Assembly (NCBI RefSeq): GCF_000612625.1
Contig: NZ_CCAS010000038.1
Location: forward strand, 1-40,823
DNA: 40,823 bases
Direction of reading: 5' to 3'
Source of the DNA: Neobacillus jeddahensis
Lineage (GTDB): Bacteria; Bacillota; Bacilli; Bacillales; Cytobacillaceae
Under the pieces are notes generated by a model. It did not search any database, was not told the DNA's origin, and worked only from the letters and a program-made list of their open reading frames with translations. The translations under genes were made by a program, and so were the position numbers. How positions within the stretch are numbered: the first letter of the stretch is position 1; every line of letters starts with the position of its first letter. This document shows positions 31,274 through 38,505 of this stretch, piece by piece.

Positions 31274-32418
31274 TGAAGGATATCCTCTGGTTAATACAGA
31301 ACACGCTTAGTGTGACGTTTAGAAAGAAGAAAAATATTGTTATGTACCTTTGTATGCCTCTCGTCGGAATTATCATTGCCTTGCTTGCTTATGGTGGAAA
31401 TCAAGGAACTACTCTAAATGTGGGGATAGTGAATCATGACAATAGCGAAATCACAACGGATACCATCCAGTTTTTAGAGGGATTAGATAACGTGGAAATT
31501 TCTAAGATTGCCGCCAAGGATATGAAGGATAAAATGACCTCGGGCAAACTGGATACGGTTATTACGTTTGAAAAGGGATACTCAGACAGTGTCCTAAAGG
31601 GGCAGCCTGATCATATTCAACTGACATCGATTAAAGGGGCAGCCATTACAGGTTACGTAAAATCTTATTTATATCAGTTTATCGATAATCTTTCGACGAT
31701 TAGTAGAGCAGCTGATGGGAATGAGCAAACCTTTAAGCAATTGTATTCAGCCTATCAACAGAAGGACTTCAAGCTTGGCACACATTCTTTAGAAAATGCA
31801 GCTAGAAGTAAGAACATGACGAATCAAACCATTGGCTTCCTCATTATGATTATGATGCTATCCGCGGCCAATATGTCCGAAATCATCTTGTTAGAAAAAG
31901 AAAATCGTACTTATTTTCGCTTACTTTCGACGCCGATTAATGCGCGAAAATATTTACTCGCGAATGTCATTGTCAACATGATTATCATGACCATGCAAGT
32001 GCTTATTACACTAACGGTCATGAAAACCATTTTCCATATTGGCCTTAACGTGTCATTTGTGGATGCATTCTTTGTCATGTTATTATTCTCATTCATTGCT
32101 GTGGGTCTATCGTTACTGATGATTGCCTTTTCAAATAGCCGCAGTGCTGCGAGTGCTTTACAAAATTTAATTATTACACCGACCGTTATGCTCTCCGGGT
32201 GCTATTGGCCAGTGGAGGTCATGCCAAAAGGATTGCAGAAAATCGCTGACTTTTTGCCGCAGCGCTGGGCGCTTGATACGTTAACACAACTACAAGAGGG
32301 TCAGTCCTTTAGCAGCCTGTATTTAAATTATGCGATTCTCTTCGCCTTCGCGGCTGCCTTTTTCTTAATTGCCGTTTATAAATTCAGCCGAAATAATTCA
32401 ACCCAAAATTTTGTGTAA
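31273..32418 (+). CDS. ABC-2 type permease (LnrN-like)
   Basis: This 381-residue protein starts at the ATG overlapping the previous stop by one base. It has the same topology as its partner: an N-terminal helix (KKKNIVMYLCMPLVGIIIAL), a large external loop (to about residue 185), and five helices including LSGCYWPVEVMP, a motif common in ABC-2 permeases before the last helices. It is the last gene of the operon, followed by a strong terminator. Confidence 0.87.
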   Translation: MKDILWLIQNTLSVTFRKKKNIVMYLCMPLVGIIIALLAYGGNQGTTLNVGIVNHDNSEITTDTIQFLEGLDNVEISKIAAKDMKDKMTSGKLDTVITFEKGYSDSVLKGQPDHIQLTSIKGAAITGYVKSYLYQFIDNLSTISRAADGNEQTFKQLYSAYQQKDFKLGTHSLENAARSKNMTNQTIGFLIMIMMLSAANMSEIILLEKENRTYFRLLSTPINARKYLLANVIVNMIIMTMQVLITLTVMKTIFHIGLNVSFVDAFFVMLLFSFIAVGLSLLMIAFSNSRSAASALQNLIITPTVMLSGCYWPVEVMPKGLQKIADFLPQRWALDTLTQLQEGQSFSSLYLNYAILFAFAAAFFLIAVYKFSRNNSTQNFV

Positions 32419-32449
32419 ATAGTGGGGATGAAGCACGAAACAAGAAAAG

Positions 32450-32502
32450 GAGGCTGGCTCGAACGTCATGTACTTTATGACAGTTGAGTCAGCCTCTTTT
32501 TA
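32450..32502 (+). terminator. Terminator of the ABC exporter operon
   Basis: GAGGCTGGCTC (32450-32460) pairs with GAGTCAGCCTC (32486-32496), with a further inner stem (GTCAT/ATGAC), followed by TTTTTATTTAT. Confidence 0.85.
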
Positions 32503-32513
32503 TTTATAAACTT

Positions 32514-32651
32514 TTATGATACTTGCTGTACTTCTGATTGATGGACTAATTGAATATTAAAACGATTTTCCTTCTCTTTGATTTCCCAATAGCCTGAAGT
32601 GTACTTATAAATGACCGTATATAGTTTTCCTTCATATCTCACTACTTCCAT
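32514..32651 (-). CDS. Small hypothetical protein, 45 residues
   Basis: The minus strand gives MEVVRYEGKLYTVIYKYTSG, then YWEIKEKENRFNIQLVHQSE and VQQVS. AGGGTGGTTG lies upstream of the ATG as a ribosome site. The alternating aromatic and charged residues suggest a compact beta-sheet domain. I do not recognise the family. It lies alone between two terminators, tail-to-tail with the exporter operon. Confidence 0.6.
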   Translation of the reverse strand: MEVVRYEGKLYTVIYKYTSGYWEIKEKENRFNIQLVHQSEVQQVS

Positions 32652-32835
32652 TTTTCAACCACCCTATCTAGAATATACTTGAGTGATATATATATATTCC
32701 TGATCCATCTATTAATTCCAAATTATTTAGGAATTGCCGTCAATTGTTGTCGTAATTTAGAAAAATGCTGTGTTCAGTAAGGAAGGAATAAAGGGAATTA
32801 CACATTATCTCAAGAATACAAAATAGAATAAGCTA

Positions 32836-32882
32836 TGACGAAGGCCCGGAGGTAAAGACCTTACATCATAGCCGATTTCTTA
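32836..32882 (-). terminator. Interrupted hairpin, likely terminator of the Gly/His/Tyr-rich gene
   Basis: AAGCTATGACGAAGG-like and CCTTACATCATAGC-like arms pair around a GC-rich centre just past the stop of the minus-strand gene at 32886. The stem is interrupted, so confidence is moderate. Confidence 0.5.
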
Positions 32883-32885
32883 TTC

Positions 32886-33200
32886 TTAGTAGTAAGGGTA
32901 GCCTCCGCCGCCATATGGATACGGTGCAGGGTAGGGGACTGGTGTGGGGTATGGTGCTGGATAAGTAGTTGGATAGGAAACAGGGTATGGATACGGGTAT
33001 CCCCCTGCCGATGATAAGGCTCCAACCGTTAATCCACCTAATACGCCTCCGAGAAATGGTGCACCAAAACCGCCATGTCCATGATGTGGGTACCCACCAC
33101 CGTGGTGTCCACCTCCACCGTGATGCCCACCTCCGCCGTGATGCCCTCCATGGTGACCGCTAAACTGCCCACTAAATTGTCTTTGATTCATCATGCTCAT
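32886..33200 (-). CDS. Low-complexity Gly/His/Tyr/Pro-rich protein
   Basis: The protein has 104 residues with three segments. Residues 8-45 are an HHGGG repeat (GHHGGHHGGGGHHGGGG). Residues 46-66 are a short hydrophobic glycine-rich stretch (FLGGVLGGLTVGALSS). Residues 67-104 are a YP/PY repeat (YPYPYPVSYPTTYPAPYPTP) ending GGGGYPYY. AAGGAG precedes overlapping ATG codons. The histidine repeats could bind metal. Tyr- and Gly-rich short proteins of spore formers are often spore-coat components, so that is one possibility. No enzyme domain is visible. Confidence 0.75.
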   Translation of the reverse strand: MSMMNQRQFSGQFSGHHGGHHGGGGHHGGGGHHGGGYPHHGHGGFGAPFLGGVLGGLTVGALSSAGGYPYPYPVSYPTTYPAPYPTPVPYPAPYPYGGGGYPYY

Positions 33201-33386
33201 ACATCTCCTTTTTCACATTCAGCTATTCCTTCATGTTCTGTTGCAAAGAAAGAATTCTTACTATCTGTAATGTATGCATGATATTTGTCCGATGAATGGG
33301 CGGGCGTCTTACACTTTTCAAGTTACGTTGTTCTTTGCTGAAAATGAATAGGCATGGTCAATGATTTGGCACTTGGATAGAAAAAA

Positions 33387-33410
33387 GCATCCTGATCTGC
33401 ATCAGGATGC
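33387..33410 (-). terminator. Terminator of the gpx-ohrR operon
   Basis: GCATCCTGAT (33387-33396) pairs perfectly with ATCAGGATGC (33401-33410). On the minus strand a run of six T follows. Confidence 0.85.
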
Positions 33411-33868
33411 TACGACTTTCGCTGTTTCAATTTTTGCTGTAACTGATTTAACTGCTTCATCAGCTGGCTATATTCATCAAGTTCAATGTGGCAGGATTGA
33501 ATTTCCTGACCTACCTTCTTTGTGATCGCCTGCTTTTCAGCATGAGCCTTCTCTTCTAACAAAATGAACACCCTTCGTTCATCCTGTCTGGAACGCTCTT
33601 TTCGCAGCCAGCCATTTGCTTCCATTCTGGTAATCATCGGGGTTAAGGTCCCAGTGCCGAGTGACAGCGTCTCACCTAGATCCTTAAGGGTGATACCATC
33701 CTGTTCCCATAAAGCCAAGAGAACCAGGTATTGCGGATAGGTTAATCCAAAGGGATGGAGCACACTCGTATATAACTTGGTGAATTCACCTGCAGTTTCA
33801 TAGATAGCAAAGCATAGTTGCTTTTTTAATGTGAAGAAGTCGTGCACACTATCACCTATATTTTTCAT
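33410..33868 (-). CDS. ohrR: OhrR-like MarR-family peroxide-sensing repressor
   Basis: The protein has 152 residues. The N terminus KKQLCFAIYETAGEFTKLY with LTYPQYLVLLALWE matches OhrR, whose single reactive cysteine (here C19) is oxidised by organic hydroperoxides. The winged helix is LKDLGETLSLGTGTLTPMIT, RMEANGWL, and DERR. The C-terminal half is a helical dimerisation segment. It is second in an operon with a glutathione peroxidase, 21 bases downstream. It likely represses its own operon through the tandem palindromes at 34412-34441. Confidence 0.85.
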   Translation of the reverse strand: MKNIGDSVHDFFTLKKQLCFAIYETAGEFTKLYTSVLHPFGLTYPQYLVLLALWEQDGITLKDLGETLSLGTGTLTPMITRMEANGWLRKERSRQDERRVFILLEEKAHAEKQAITKKVGQEIQSCHIELDEYSQLMKQLNQLQQKLKQRKS

Positions 33869-33889
33869 TTTCCCAATCAGGGTGAAGGA

Positions 33890-34369
33890 CTACGATAATA
33901 ATTTTATAATATCCTGTTCCATTTTACTCGGTTCCGTTGTCGGTGCATACCGATCATATACCTGACCGCTAGCGTCCACAAGGAATTTCGTGAAATTCCA
34001 TTTGATATTTTTGAGGAGTAAGCCTTTTTTCTGATCCTTTAAAAATGTAAATAAGGGATCAGCTTTATCTCCGTTCACGTCGATTTTGGCAAAAATCGGA
34101 AAGGTGACACCGTAGTTGACTTGGCAAAACTGAGTGGTTTCATCAATATTATCAAATTCTTGATTGTTGAATTGGTCGCAAGGAAAACCTAAAATTTCTA
34201 AATCTTGGTCTTTATATTTTTCATATAAGGCTTGAAGTCCTTTAAATTGAGGCGTAAATCCACATTTACTAGCAGTATTCACAATAAGTAATGTCTTGCC
34301 CTTGTAATCCTGCAAGGATTTCGGCGCACCGTTGGTCATTGTAACAGTAAAGTCATATACCGTTGTCAC
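33890..34369 (-). CDS. bsaA: Glutathione peroxidase-family thiol peroxidase (BsaA-like)
   Basis: The protein has 159 residues from a GTG with TGGAGGAATA upstream. The peroxidatic cysteine is in ASKCGFTPQ (about C36), the second active-site segment is [10 protein letters not shown], and the tryptophan-asparagine motif is WNFTKFLVD. Cysteine replaces selenocysteine, as usual in bacteria; the enzyme probably uses thioredoxin or bacillithiol as reductant. It is the first gene of the operon with the OhrR-like regulator, suggesting a role against organic peroxides. Confidence 0.92.
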   Translation of the reverse strand: MTTVYDFTVTMTNGAPKSLQDYKGKTLLIVNTASKCGFTPQFKGLQALYEKYKDQDLEILGFPCDQFNNQEFDNIDETTQFCQVNYGVTFPIFAKIDVNGDKADPLFTFLKDQKKGLLLKNIKWNFTKFLVDASGQVYDRYAPTTEPSKMEQDIIKLLS

Positions 34370-34411
34370 TGTTTATTCCTCCATTACCAAGATAGTTTGG
34401 AACACATATTT

Positions 34412-34457
34412 AAATCGTCTACGATTTAATCGTACACGATTTAAATAAAAGATGCAA
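34412..34457 (-). promoter_or_regulatory. Promoter with tandem OhrR/MarR-type operators
   Basis: Two adjacent inverted repeats of form AATCGTNNACGATT lie at 34412-34427 and 34428-34441. On the minus strand TTGCAT (34457-34452) and TACGAT (34434-34429) are spaced 17 bases, so the -10 lies in the first operator met by polymerase. Confidence 0.65.
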
Positions 34458-34497
34458 ATTTGTTACTGAACTTAATGGGGGAGTGGTGCTAATCCAA

Positions 34498-34716
34498 TTA
34501 GTTATCGCGAAGAATTGGCTGGTCAATGACATCGGTGTCGAGCGTTGTCGTTGAATTGACGCCATTAATTGTTACGATCTGTGCCCCCGAATTGGAAGCA
34601 CCTGAACCATGTGTCGTCTTAAAGGCATTTTTAGGGGAAACAAAAACAGCCCCGCCAAATTGGACAACCCCTCCACTTACGGTATCAATTTTCACTTGCC
34701 CAGGTATTAAAGACAT
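34498..34716 (-). CDS. Spore germination protein, GerPA/GerPF family
   Basis: This 72-residue protein has the family's pattern: VKIDTVSGGVVQFGGAVFVS, PKNAFKTTHGSGASNSG and a C-terminal D-x-D-x-x-DQPI. GerPA/PF proteins are small spore-coat-associated proteins that let germinants reach the inner-membrane receptors. It is a solo gene rather than part of a gerPABCDEF operon, so it is a paralogue. AAGGGATG lies upstream. Its presence marks the host as a spore former. Confidence 0.85.
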   Translation of the reverse strand: MSLIPGQVKIDTVSGGVVQFGGAVFVSPKNAFKTTHGSGASNSGAQIVTINGVNSTTTLDTDVIDQPILRDN

Positions 34717-34790
34717 TTGGAAACATCCCTTGTTGTTTAGTTAATCCAACTTATGCAAGCTAACCTATTTTTGTTCGTGAGGATCCTTTT

Positions 34791-34955
34791 TTTAGAAAGA
34801 TAAGAATGTATAAATTTTGACTTTGAGAATGGTCCAGCTCAAGAAGCCATCGGCTCGAGGTCACAAGCGGGTCCGTCGAGAAGGTTAAAGACGAGAAGCA
34901 TGAAGTCGCGGTACCTGGCCTCGCTCTTATCGGTTTTGAGATCCGGTTAAGCACC
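34791..34955. repeat. Dispersed intergenic repeat, copy 2
   Basis: The first ~75 bases match the element at 1-165 with few changes (GATAAGAATGTATAAATTTT, GACTTTGAGAATGGTCCAGC, CCATCGGCTCGAGGTCACAA). The second half diverges and is GC-rich with self-complementary parts. Confidence 0.75.
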
Positions 34956-34964
34956 CGATCTGAT

Positions 34965-35154
34965 AAATAGACGGAAAAATTCCGCTTATTTAGGAATTAT
35001 CATCAAAATTAGCCAAAATAGACGGAAAAATTCCGCTTATTGACTCGAAAAACGTGAAAATGGGGGGATTTTTTTTGCATAAGCGGAAAAACTCCGCTTA
35101 TTTACCCCCGAAACGGGCCCCATTCTGTATTTAACCGGAAAAACTCCGCTTATT
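34965..35154. repeat. Four iterated CGGAAAAAYTCCGCTTATT hairpin units
   Basis: Units lie at about 34965-34991, 35016-35041, 35079-35103 and 35129-35154. Each has the core CGGAAAAA(T/C)TCCG followed by CTTATT, able to fold as CGGA/TCCG or AGCGGA/TCCGCT hairpins. Spacers are 25-38 bases and unrelated. No gene is seen across this segment. Confidence 0.7.
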
Positions 35155-35220
35155 ACTTTCGTTGGTTACTCAATGGATGTGGCTTATCCTTTCACATTGG
35201 CCTTTTCACAACTCCCAGCC

Positions 35221-35349
35221 ATGTTTTCATGTGAAAAATGTGGTGGAGAAATGGACCCGGAGTATGATAAAGGAGTTCATGGAATAGAGCACAAATTATC
35301 GGATATTCACATAACAAAGACTAAGATAATGCTCAAGATTGATTTTTAA
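35221..35349 (+). CDS. Possible 42-residue zinc-ribbon fragment
   Basis: The frame starting MFSCEKCGGEMDPEYDKGVH has a CxxC pair like the N terminus of small zinc-ribbon proteins, but there is no second CxxC pair and no ribosome site. It may be a degraded gene start or chance. The rest of 34717-35544 is repeats. Confidence 0.3.
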   Translation: MFSCEKCGGEMDPEYDKGVHGIEHKLSDIHITKTKIMLKIDF

Positions 35350-35355
35350 CACTCT

Positions 35356-35484
35356 GTTGATTGGAGCGGAAGGTGCTTGACTCCTGGGGGATTAGCGTTA
35401 CAGGCGAGACCCCGCAGGAGCTTGCGACGAGGAGGCTCGGCGAACGCCCCCCCCGGAAAGCAAGCACCTGGAGCGGAAATCAAC
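35356..35484. repeat. GC-rich dispersed repeat, copy C
   Basis: It runs from GTTGATTGGAGCGGAAGGTG to CACCTGGAGCGGAAATCAAC. The ends have an inverted GGTGCTTG/CAAGCACC pair and a direct GGAGCGGA pair. It is the reverse complement of copy A with minor changes. Confidence 0.8.
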
Positions 35485-35515
35485 AGACTTTTTTGACAGA
35501 GCCAAACCAAAAAGG

Positions 35516-35541
35516 ACCGGGCGGTTTTTGCCCGGTTTTTC
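35516..35541. terminator. Terminator of xylR
   Basis: ACCGGGC (35516-35522) pairs with GCCCGGT (35530-35536). T-runs lie on both sides, so it can act in both directions. Confidence 0.8.
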
Positions 35542-35544
35542 TTA

Positions 35545-36702
35545 TTACTCTGTAAACCGTTCAAAAGAGTGATCCATGACGATAGAGCAGGCGCCTAATG
35601 CGGGGGCGTTTTTTCCAAGCGAAGACAGCAATAATTCATAACTGTTATTCAGTTGATCATACATGCGTGATGATATCGAATTTCGGATCGAGTTCAACAC
35701 CATCGGCAGAGCCTCTACCAGTTCGTTGCGGATAATCACCGCCTGTGGATTAAAGGTATTGAGGATACTGGTTAACCCTACCCCTATATAGAAACCGAAA
35801 TTTTGTAGCTCCATTAATATCTCCGGATCATTTTGGTTAGCGAGCTGAATGATCTCTTGATGGGAGACTAGCGCCTGTTTATCGTGGATGGAATGGAGCA
35901 GTGCTTTTTCAGAAGCATATAATTCCCAACAGCCACGGTTACCACAGCTGCATTTGAGCCCATTTAAATCAATGGAAACATGCCCCAATTCACCGGCAAA
36001 CCCATTTACTCCTCGGTATAAATCATTGTTAATGACGATTCCGGTCCCAATCCCAATTCCGACACTCACATAAATCAGATTTTCATAATTTTTTGCCGCC
36101 CCGAATACTTTTTCACCATAGGCCCCGGCATTGGCCTCATTTTCAATAAATACAGGGACTGTAAATTCCTGTTCGAGAAGTGCCTTCAGGTCAACCTCAT
36201 AATCCCAGTCAATGTTTGGCGTGAAAATGATCTTCTGTTCTGTGTTGACAAGGCCTGGCACACATAAGCCAATGCCCATTAACCCATAAGGGGAGTCTGG
36301 CATCTGCTCGATTAATTCCTTAATGATCGAAAATAAAACATCCTTGTTGAAGCCAGATGAAGATTTCACGATGGGATTATAATGGTCAAGGACAATGTTC
36401 CCTTTTAAATCTGTTAAGATGGCATTTAAATAATCGACACCAATATCAATGCCAATCGTATAGCCGGCATTCTTATTAAAAACAAGCATCACGGGCTTTC
36501 GGCCACCGCTTGATTGTCCCTGGCCGATTTCGAAGATCAGATTCTTTTCTATTAATGTATTAACTTGGGAGGAGACAGTCGATTTATTTAATCCGGTTAT
36601 TTCCGATAATCTGGCCCTTGAAATAGGTGAATTAGCGACTATTTCCTGTAAAACAATTTTTTGATTGATTTTTTTTACTAAAGTCTGATCTGCAATTATC
36701 AT
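35545..36702 (-). CDS. xylR: Xylose-responsive ROK-family repressor XylR
   Basis: The protein has 385 residues. The N-terminal winged helix is SRARLSEITGLNKSTVSSQV (about 28-47). The ROK sugar-binding domain follows, with GIDIGVDYLNAILTDLKGNI, ENEANAGAYGE, IGIGTGIVINNDLYRG and GELGH, and the ROK zinc motif CSCGNRGCWE. ROK XylR proteins bind xylO and release it with xylose. The gene diverges from xylA, with the xylO palindrome at 36860-36885 between them. Confidence 0.93.
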   Translation of the reverse strand: MIIADQTLVKKINQKIVLQEIVANSPISRARLSEITGLNKSTVSSQVNTLIEKNLIFEIGQGQSSGGRKPVMLVFNKNAGYTIGIDIGVDYLNAILTDLKGNIVLDHYNPIVKSSSGFNKDVLFSIIKELIEQMPDSPYGLMGIGLCVPGLVNTEQKIIFTPNIDWDYEVDLKALLEQEFTVPVFIENEANAGAYGEKVFGAAKNYENLIYVSVGIGIGTGIVINNDLYRGVNGFAGELGHVSIDLNGLKCSCGNRGCWELYASEKALLHSIHDKQALVSHQEIIQLANQNDPEILMELQNFGFYIGVGLTSILNTFNPQAVIIRNELVEALPMVLNSIRNSISSRMYDQLNNSYELLLSSLGKNAPALGACSIVMDHSFERFTE

Positions 36703-36821
36703 ATGCTAACCCCTTGTTTGTATGGTATTTAAACTAAGTCTTACAACCGATTTTTAGTAGTATTCTCCTATTATAAAGGATTTTTCATCGAATATATACA
36801 TAAAATGTTCAAAAAAAAAGC

Positions 36822-36850
36822 TTGATTAAAGCGCTTTAATTTTATAAGAT
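36822..36850 (+). promoter_or_regulatory. xylA promoter with cre-like palindrome
   Basis: TTGATT (36822-36827) and TAAGAT (36845-36850) are spaced 17 bases. Between them is ATTAAAGCGCTTTAAT (36825-36840), a perfect 16-bp palindrome close to the cre consensus, suggesting CcpA control in addition to XylR. Confidence 0.6.
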
Positions 36851-36859
36851 GTAATTAAG

Positions 36860-36885
36860 TTAGTTTATTGGAACAACAAACTAAT
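36860..36885 (+). promoter_or_regulatory. xylO operator
   Basis: The arms TTAGTTT and AAACTAA flank TATTGGAACAAC, closely matching the known Bacillus xyl operator (TTAGTTTGTTTGGGC.. ..CAACAAACTAA). It sits just after the inferred start of the xylA transcript, where XylR would block elongation or initiation. Confidence 0.88.
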
Positions 36886-36949
36886 AGAAAAACATTTATT
36901 GTAGCCAGATAACTTTTTTTACTAACTACCATTTCAGGAGGGAATAAAC

Positions 36950-38281
36950 ATGATACAAACAATGACGAATAATTATTTTGGAAGCGTAAACAAGGTGGTA
37001 TTTGAAGGAAAGAATTCTAAAAATCCGTTGGCGTTTAAATATTATAATCCCGAGGAAGTAATTGGCGGCAAAACAATGAAAGATCTTCTACGTTTTTCAG
37101 TAGCCTACTGGCATACCTTTACAGCTGATGGAACAGACCCATTTGGTGCTGCTACAATGGAAAGACCATGGAATCACTTCACTGGAATGGATTTAGCGAA
37201 AGCCAGAGTGGAAGCAGCATTTGAACTGTTTGAAAAATTAGGCGTACCATTCTTTGCCTTCCATGATCGCGATATTGCACCAGAAGGAAAGAATTTAAGT
37301 GAAACGAATAAAAATTTAGATACTATTATTGAAATGATTCAAGATTATATGAAAACAAGTAATACGAAACTATTGTGGAACACAGCGAATATGTTTACGA
37401 ATCCTCGCTTTGTTCATGGGGCAGCGACAACTAATAATGCGGACGTATTTGCCTACGCTGCAGCACAAGTGAAAAAGGGCTTAGAAACAGCAAAATTACT
37501 TGGTGCCGAAAACTATGTATTCTGGGGCGGCCGTGAAGGCTATGAAACTTTATTAAATACTGATTTAAAACTTGAGCTTGATAATTTAGCAAGATTTATG
37601 CATATGGCGGTTGATTATGCGAAAGAAATCGGCTATACAGGACAATTCTTAATTGAGCCAAAACCAAAAGAGCCTACGACTCATCAATACGATACAGATG
37701 CAGCGACAACAATTGCTTTCTTACATCAATATGGTTTACAAGACTACTTTAAATTAAATCTTGAAGCAAACCATGCTACACTAGCTGGCCATACATTTGA
37801 ACATGAATTACGCGTAGCTAGAACAAGCGGTCTTCTTGGTTCTGTTGATGCAAACCAAGGAAACCCACTACTAGGCTGGGATACAGATGAATTCCCAACT
37901 GACTTATATTCTACCACTCTTGCTATGTATGAAATTTTGAAAAATGGTGGTCTAGGTAAGGGTGGCTTAAACTTCGATGCAAAAGTAAGAAGAACATCTT
38001 TTGAAGTAGAAGATCTTGTCCATGCACATGTGGCAGGTATGGATGCCTTTGCAAGAGGCTTAAAAGTCGCTCATAAATTAATCGAAGATCGTGTCTTTGA
38101 AGATGTGATTGCCGATCGTTATAGCAGCTTCACAAAGGGCATTGGCCTTGATATCGTGGAAGGCCGAGCTAACTTCCACACCCTTGAAGCATATGCACTT
38201 AACAATGACACCATTAAAAACGTATCCGGTAGAACAGAGCGTTTAAAGGCCATCTTAAATCAATACCTTTTAGAAGTATAA
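36950..38281 (+). CDS. xylA: Xylose isomerase
   Basis: The protein has 443 residues, the class II XylA length. Catalytic and metal residues are in place: H and D in [12 protein letters not shown] (about 100-110), E and K in [15 protein letters not shown] (about 230), E and H in [17 protein letters not shown] (about 270), D in SVDANQGN (about 295) and WDTDEFPTD. It converts D-xylose to D-xylulose in the cytosol. TCAGGAGGGAATAAAC is the ribosome site. It lies in an inducible operon under xylO, upstream of the transporter and xylulokinase. Confidence 0.97.
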   Translation: MIQTMTNNYFGSVNKVVFEGKNSKNPLAFKYYNPEEVIGGKTMKDLLRFSVAYWHTFTADGTDPFGAATMERPWNHFTGMDLAKARVEAAFELFEKLGVPFFAFHDRDIAPEGKNLSETNKNLDTIIEMIQDYMKTSNTKLLWNTANMFTNPRFVHGAATTNNADVFAYAAAQVKKGLETAKLLGAENYVFWGGREGYETLLNTDLKLELDNLARFMHMAVDYAKEIGYTGQFLIEPKPKEPTTHQYDTDAATTIAFLHQYGLQDYFKLNLEANHATLAGHTFEHELRVARTSGLLGSVDANQGNPLLGWDTDEFPTDLYSTTLAMYEILKNGGLGKGGLNFDAKVRRTSFEVEDLVHAHVAGMDAFARGLKVAHKLIEDRVFEDVIADRYSSFTKGIGLDIVEGRANFHTLEAYALNNDTIKNVSGRTERLKAILNQYLLEV

Positions 38282-38298
38282 AACATCAGTCCTTCTTA

Positions 38299-38352
38299 AA
38301 GGACCCGTCAACTAAAAGAGCGTGAACATTTGTTGCGGGTCCCTTCTTTTTG
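38299..38352 (+). terminator. Terminator after xylA
   Basis: AAGGACCCG and CGGGTCCCTT pair (GGACCCG 38301-38307 with CGGGTCC 38336-38342), extended by TCAAC/GTTG, followed by CTTTTT. The transporter would therefore depend on read-through or its own promoter. Confidence 0.8.
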
Positions 38353-38390
38353 AGTAACAAGCCATTATCGAAAATAAAAGGAGGATAAAG

Positions 38391-38432
38391 ATGGGGGCGA
38401 GGATGAAAGATAACGGACTACCATTCTATTGA
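38391..38432 (+). CDS. 13-codon leader-like frame upstream of the xylose transporter
   Basis: The frame encodes MGARMKDNGLPFY with an ideal AAAGGAGG site 7 bases before the ATG. It lies 73 bases upstream of a transporter start that lacks a visible ribosome site. It could be a leader peptide or the stub of a lost gene. No family match is recognised. Confidence 0.4.
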   Translation: MGARMKDNGLPFY

Positions 38433-38438
38433 ATTATT

Positions 38439-38454
38439 TGAAAGCGCTGTAATA
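38439..38454 (+). promoter_or_regulatory. cre-like site upstream of the xylose transporter
   Basis: TTGAAAGCGCTGTAAT matches the cre consensus left half and core; two positions of the right half differ. It suggests CcpA repression of the transporter. I found no confident sigma-A promoter beside it. Confidence 0.5.
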
Positions 38455-38505
38455 ATAGAATGGATGTTATTTTTCTAAATAGGCTGGCTGTCTTTAACTA
38501 TTACG

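Noticed and set aside
34965..35154. CRISPR array
   Set aside because: Repeat units are short palindromes with uneven spacers, only four copies, and no cas genes lie nearby.
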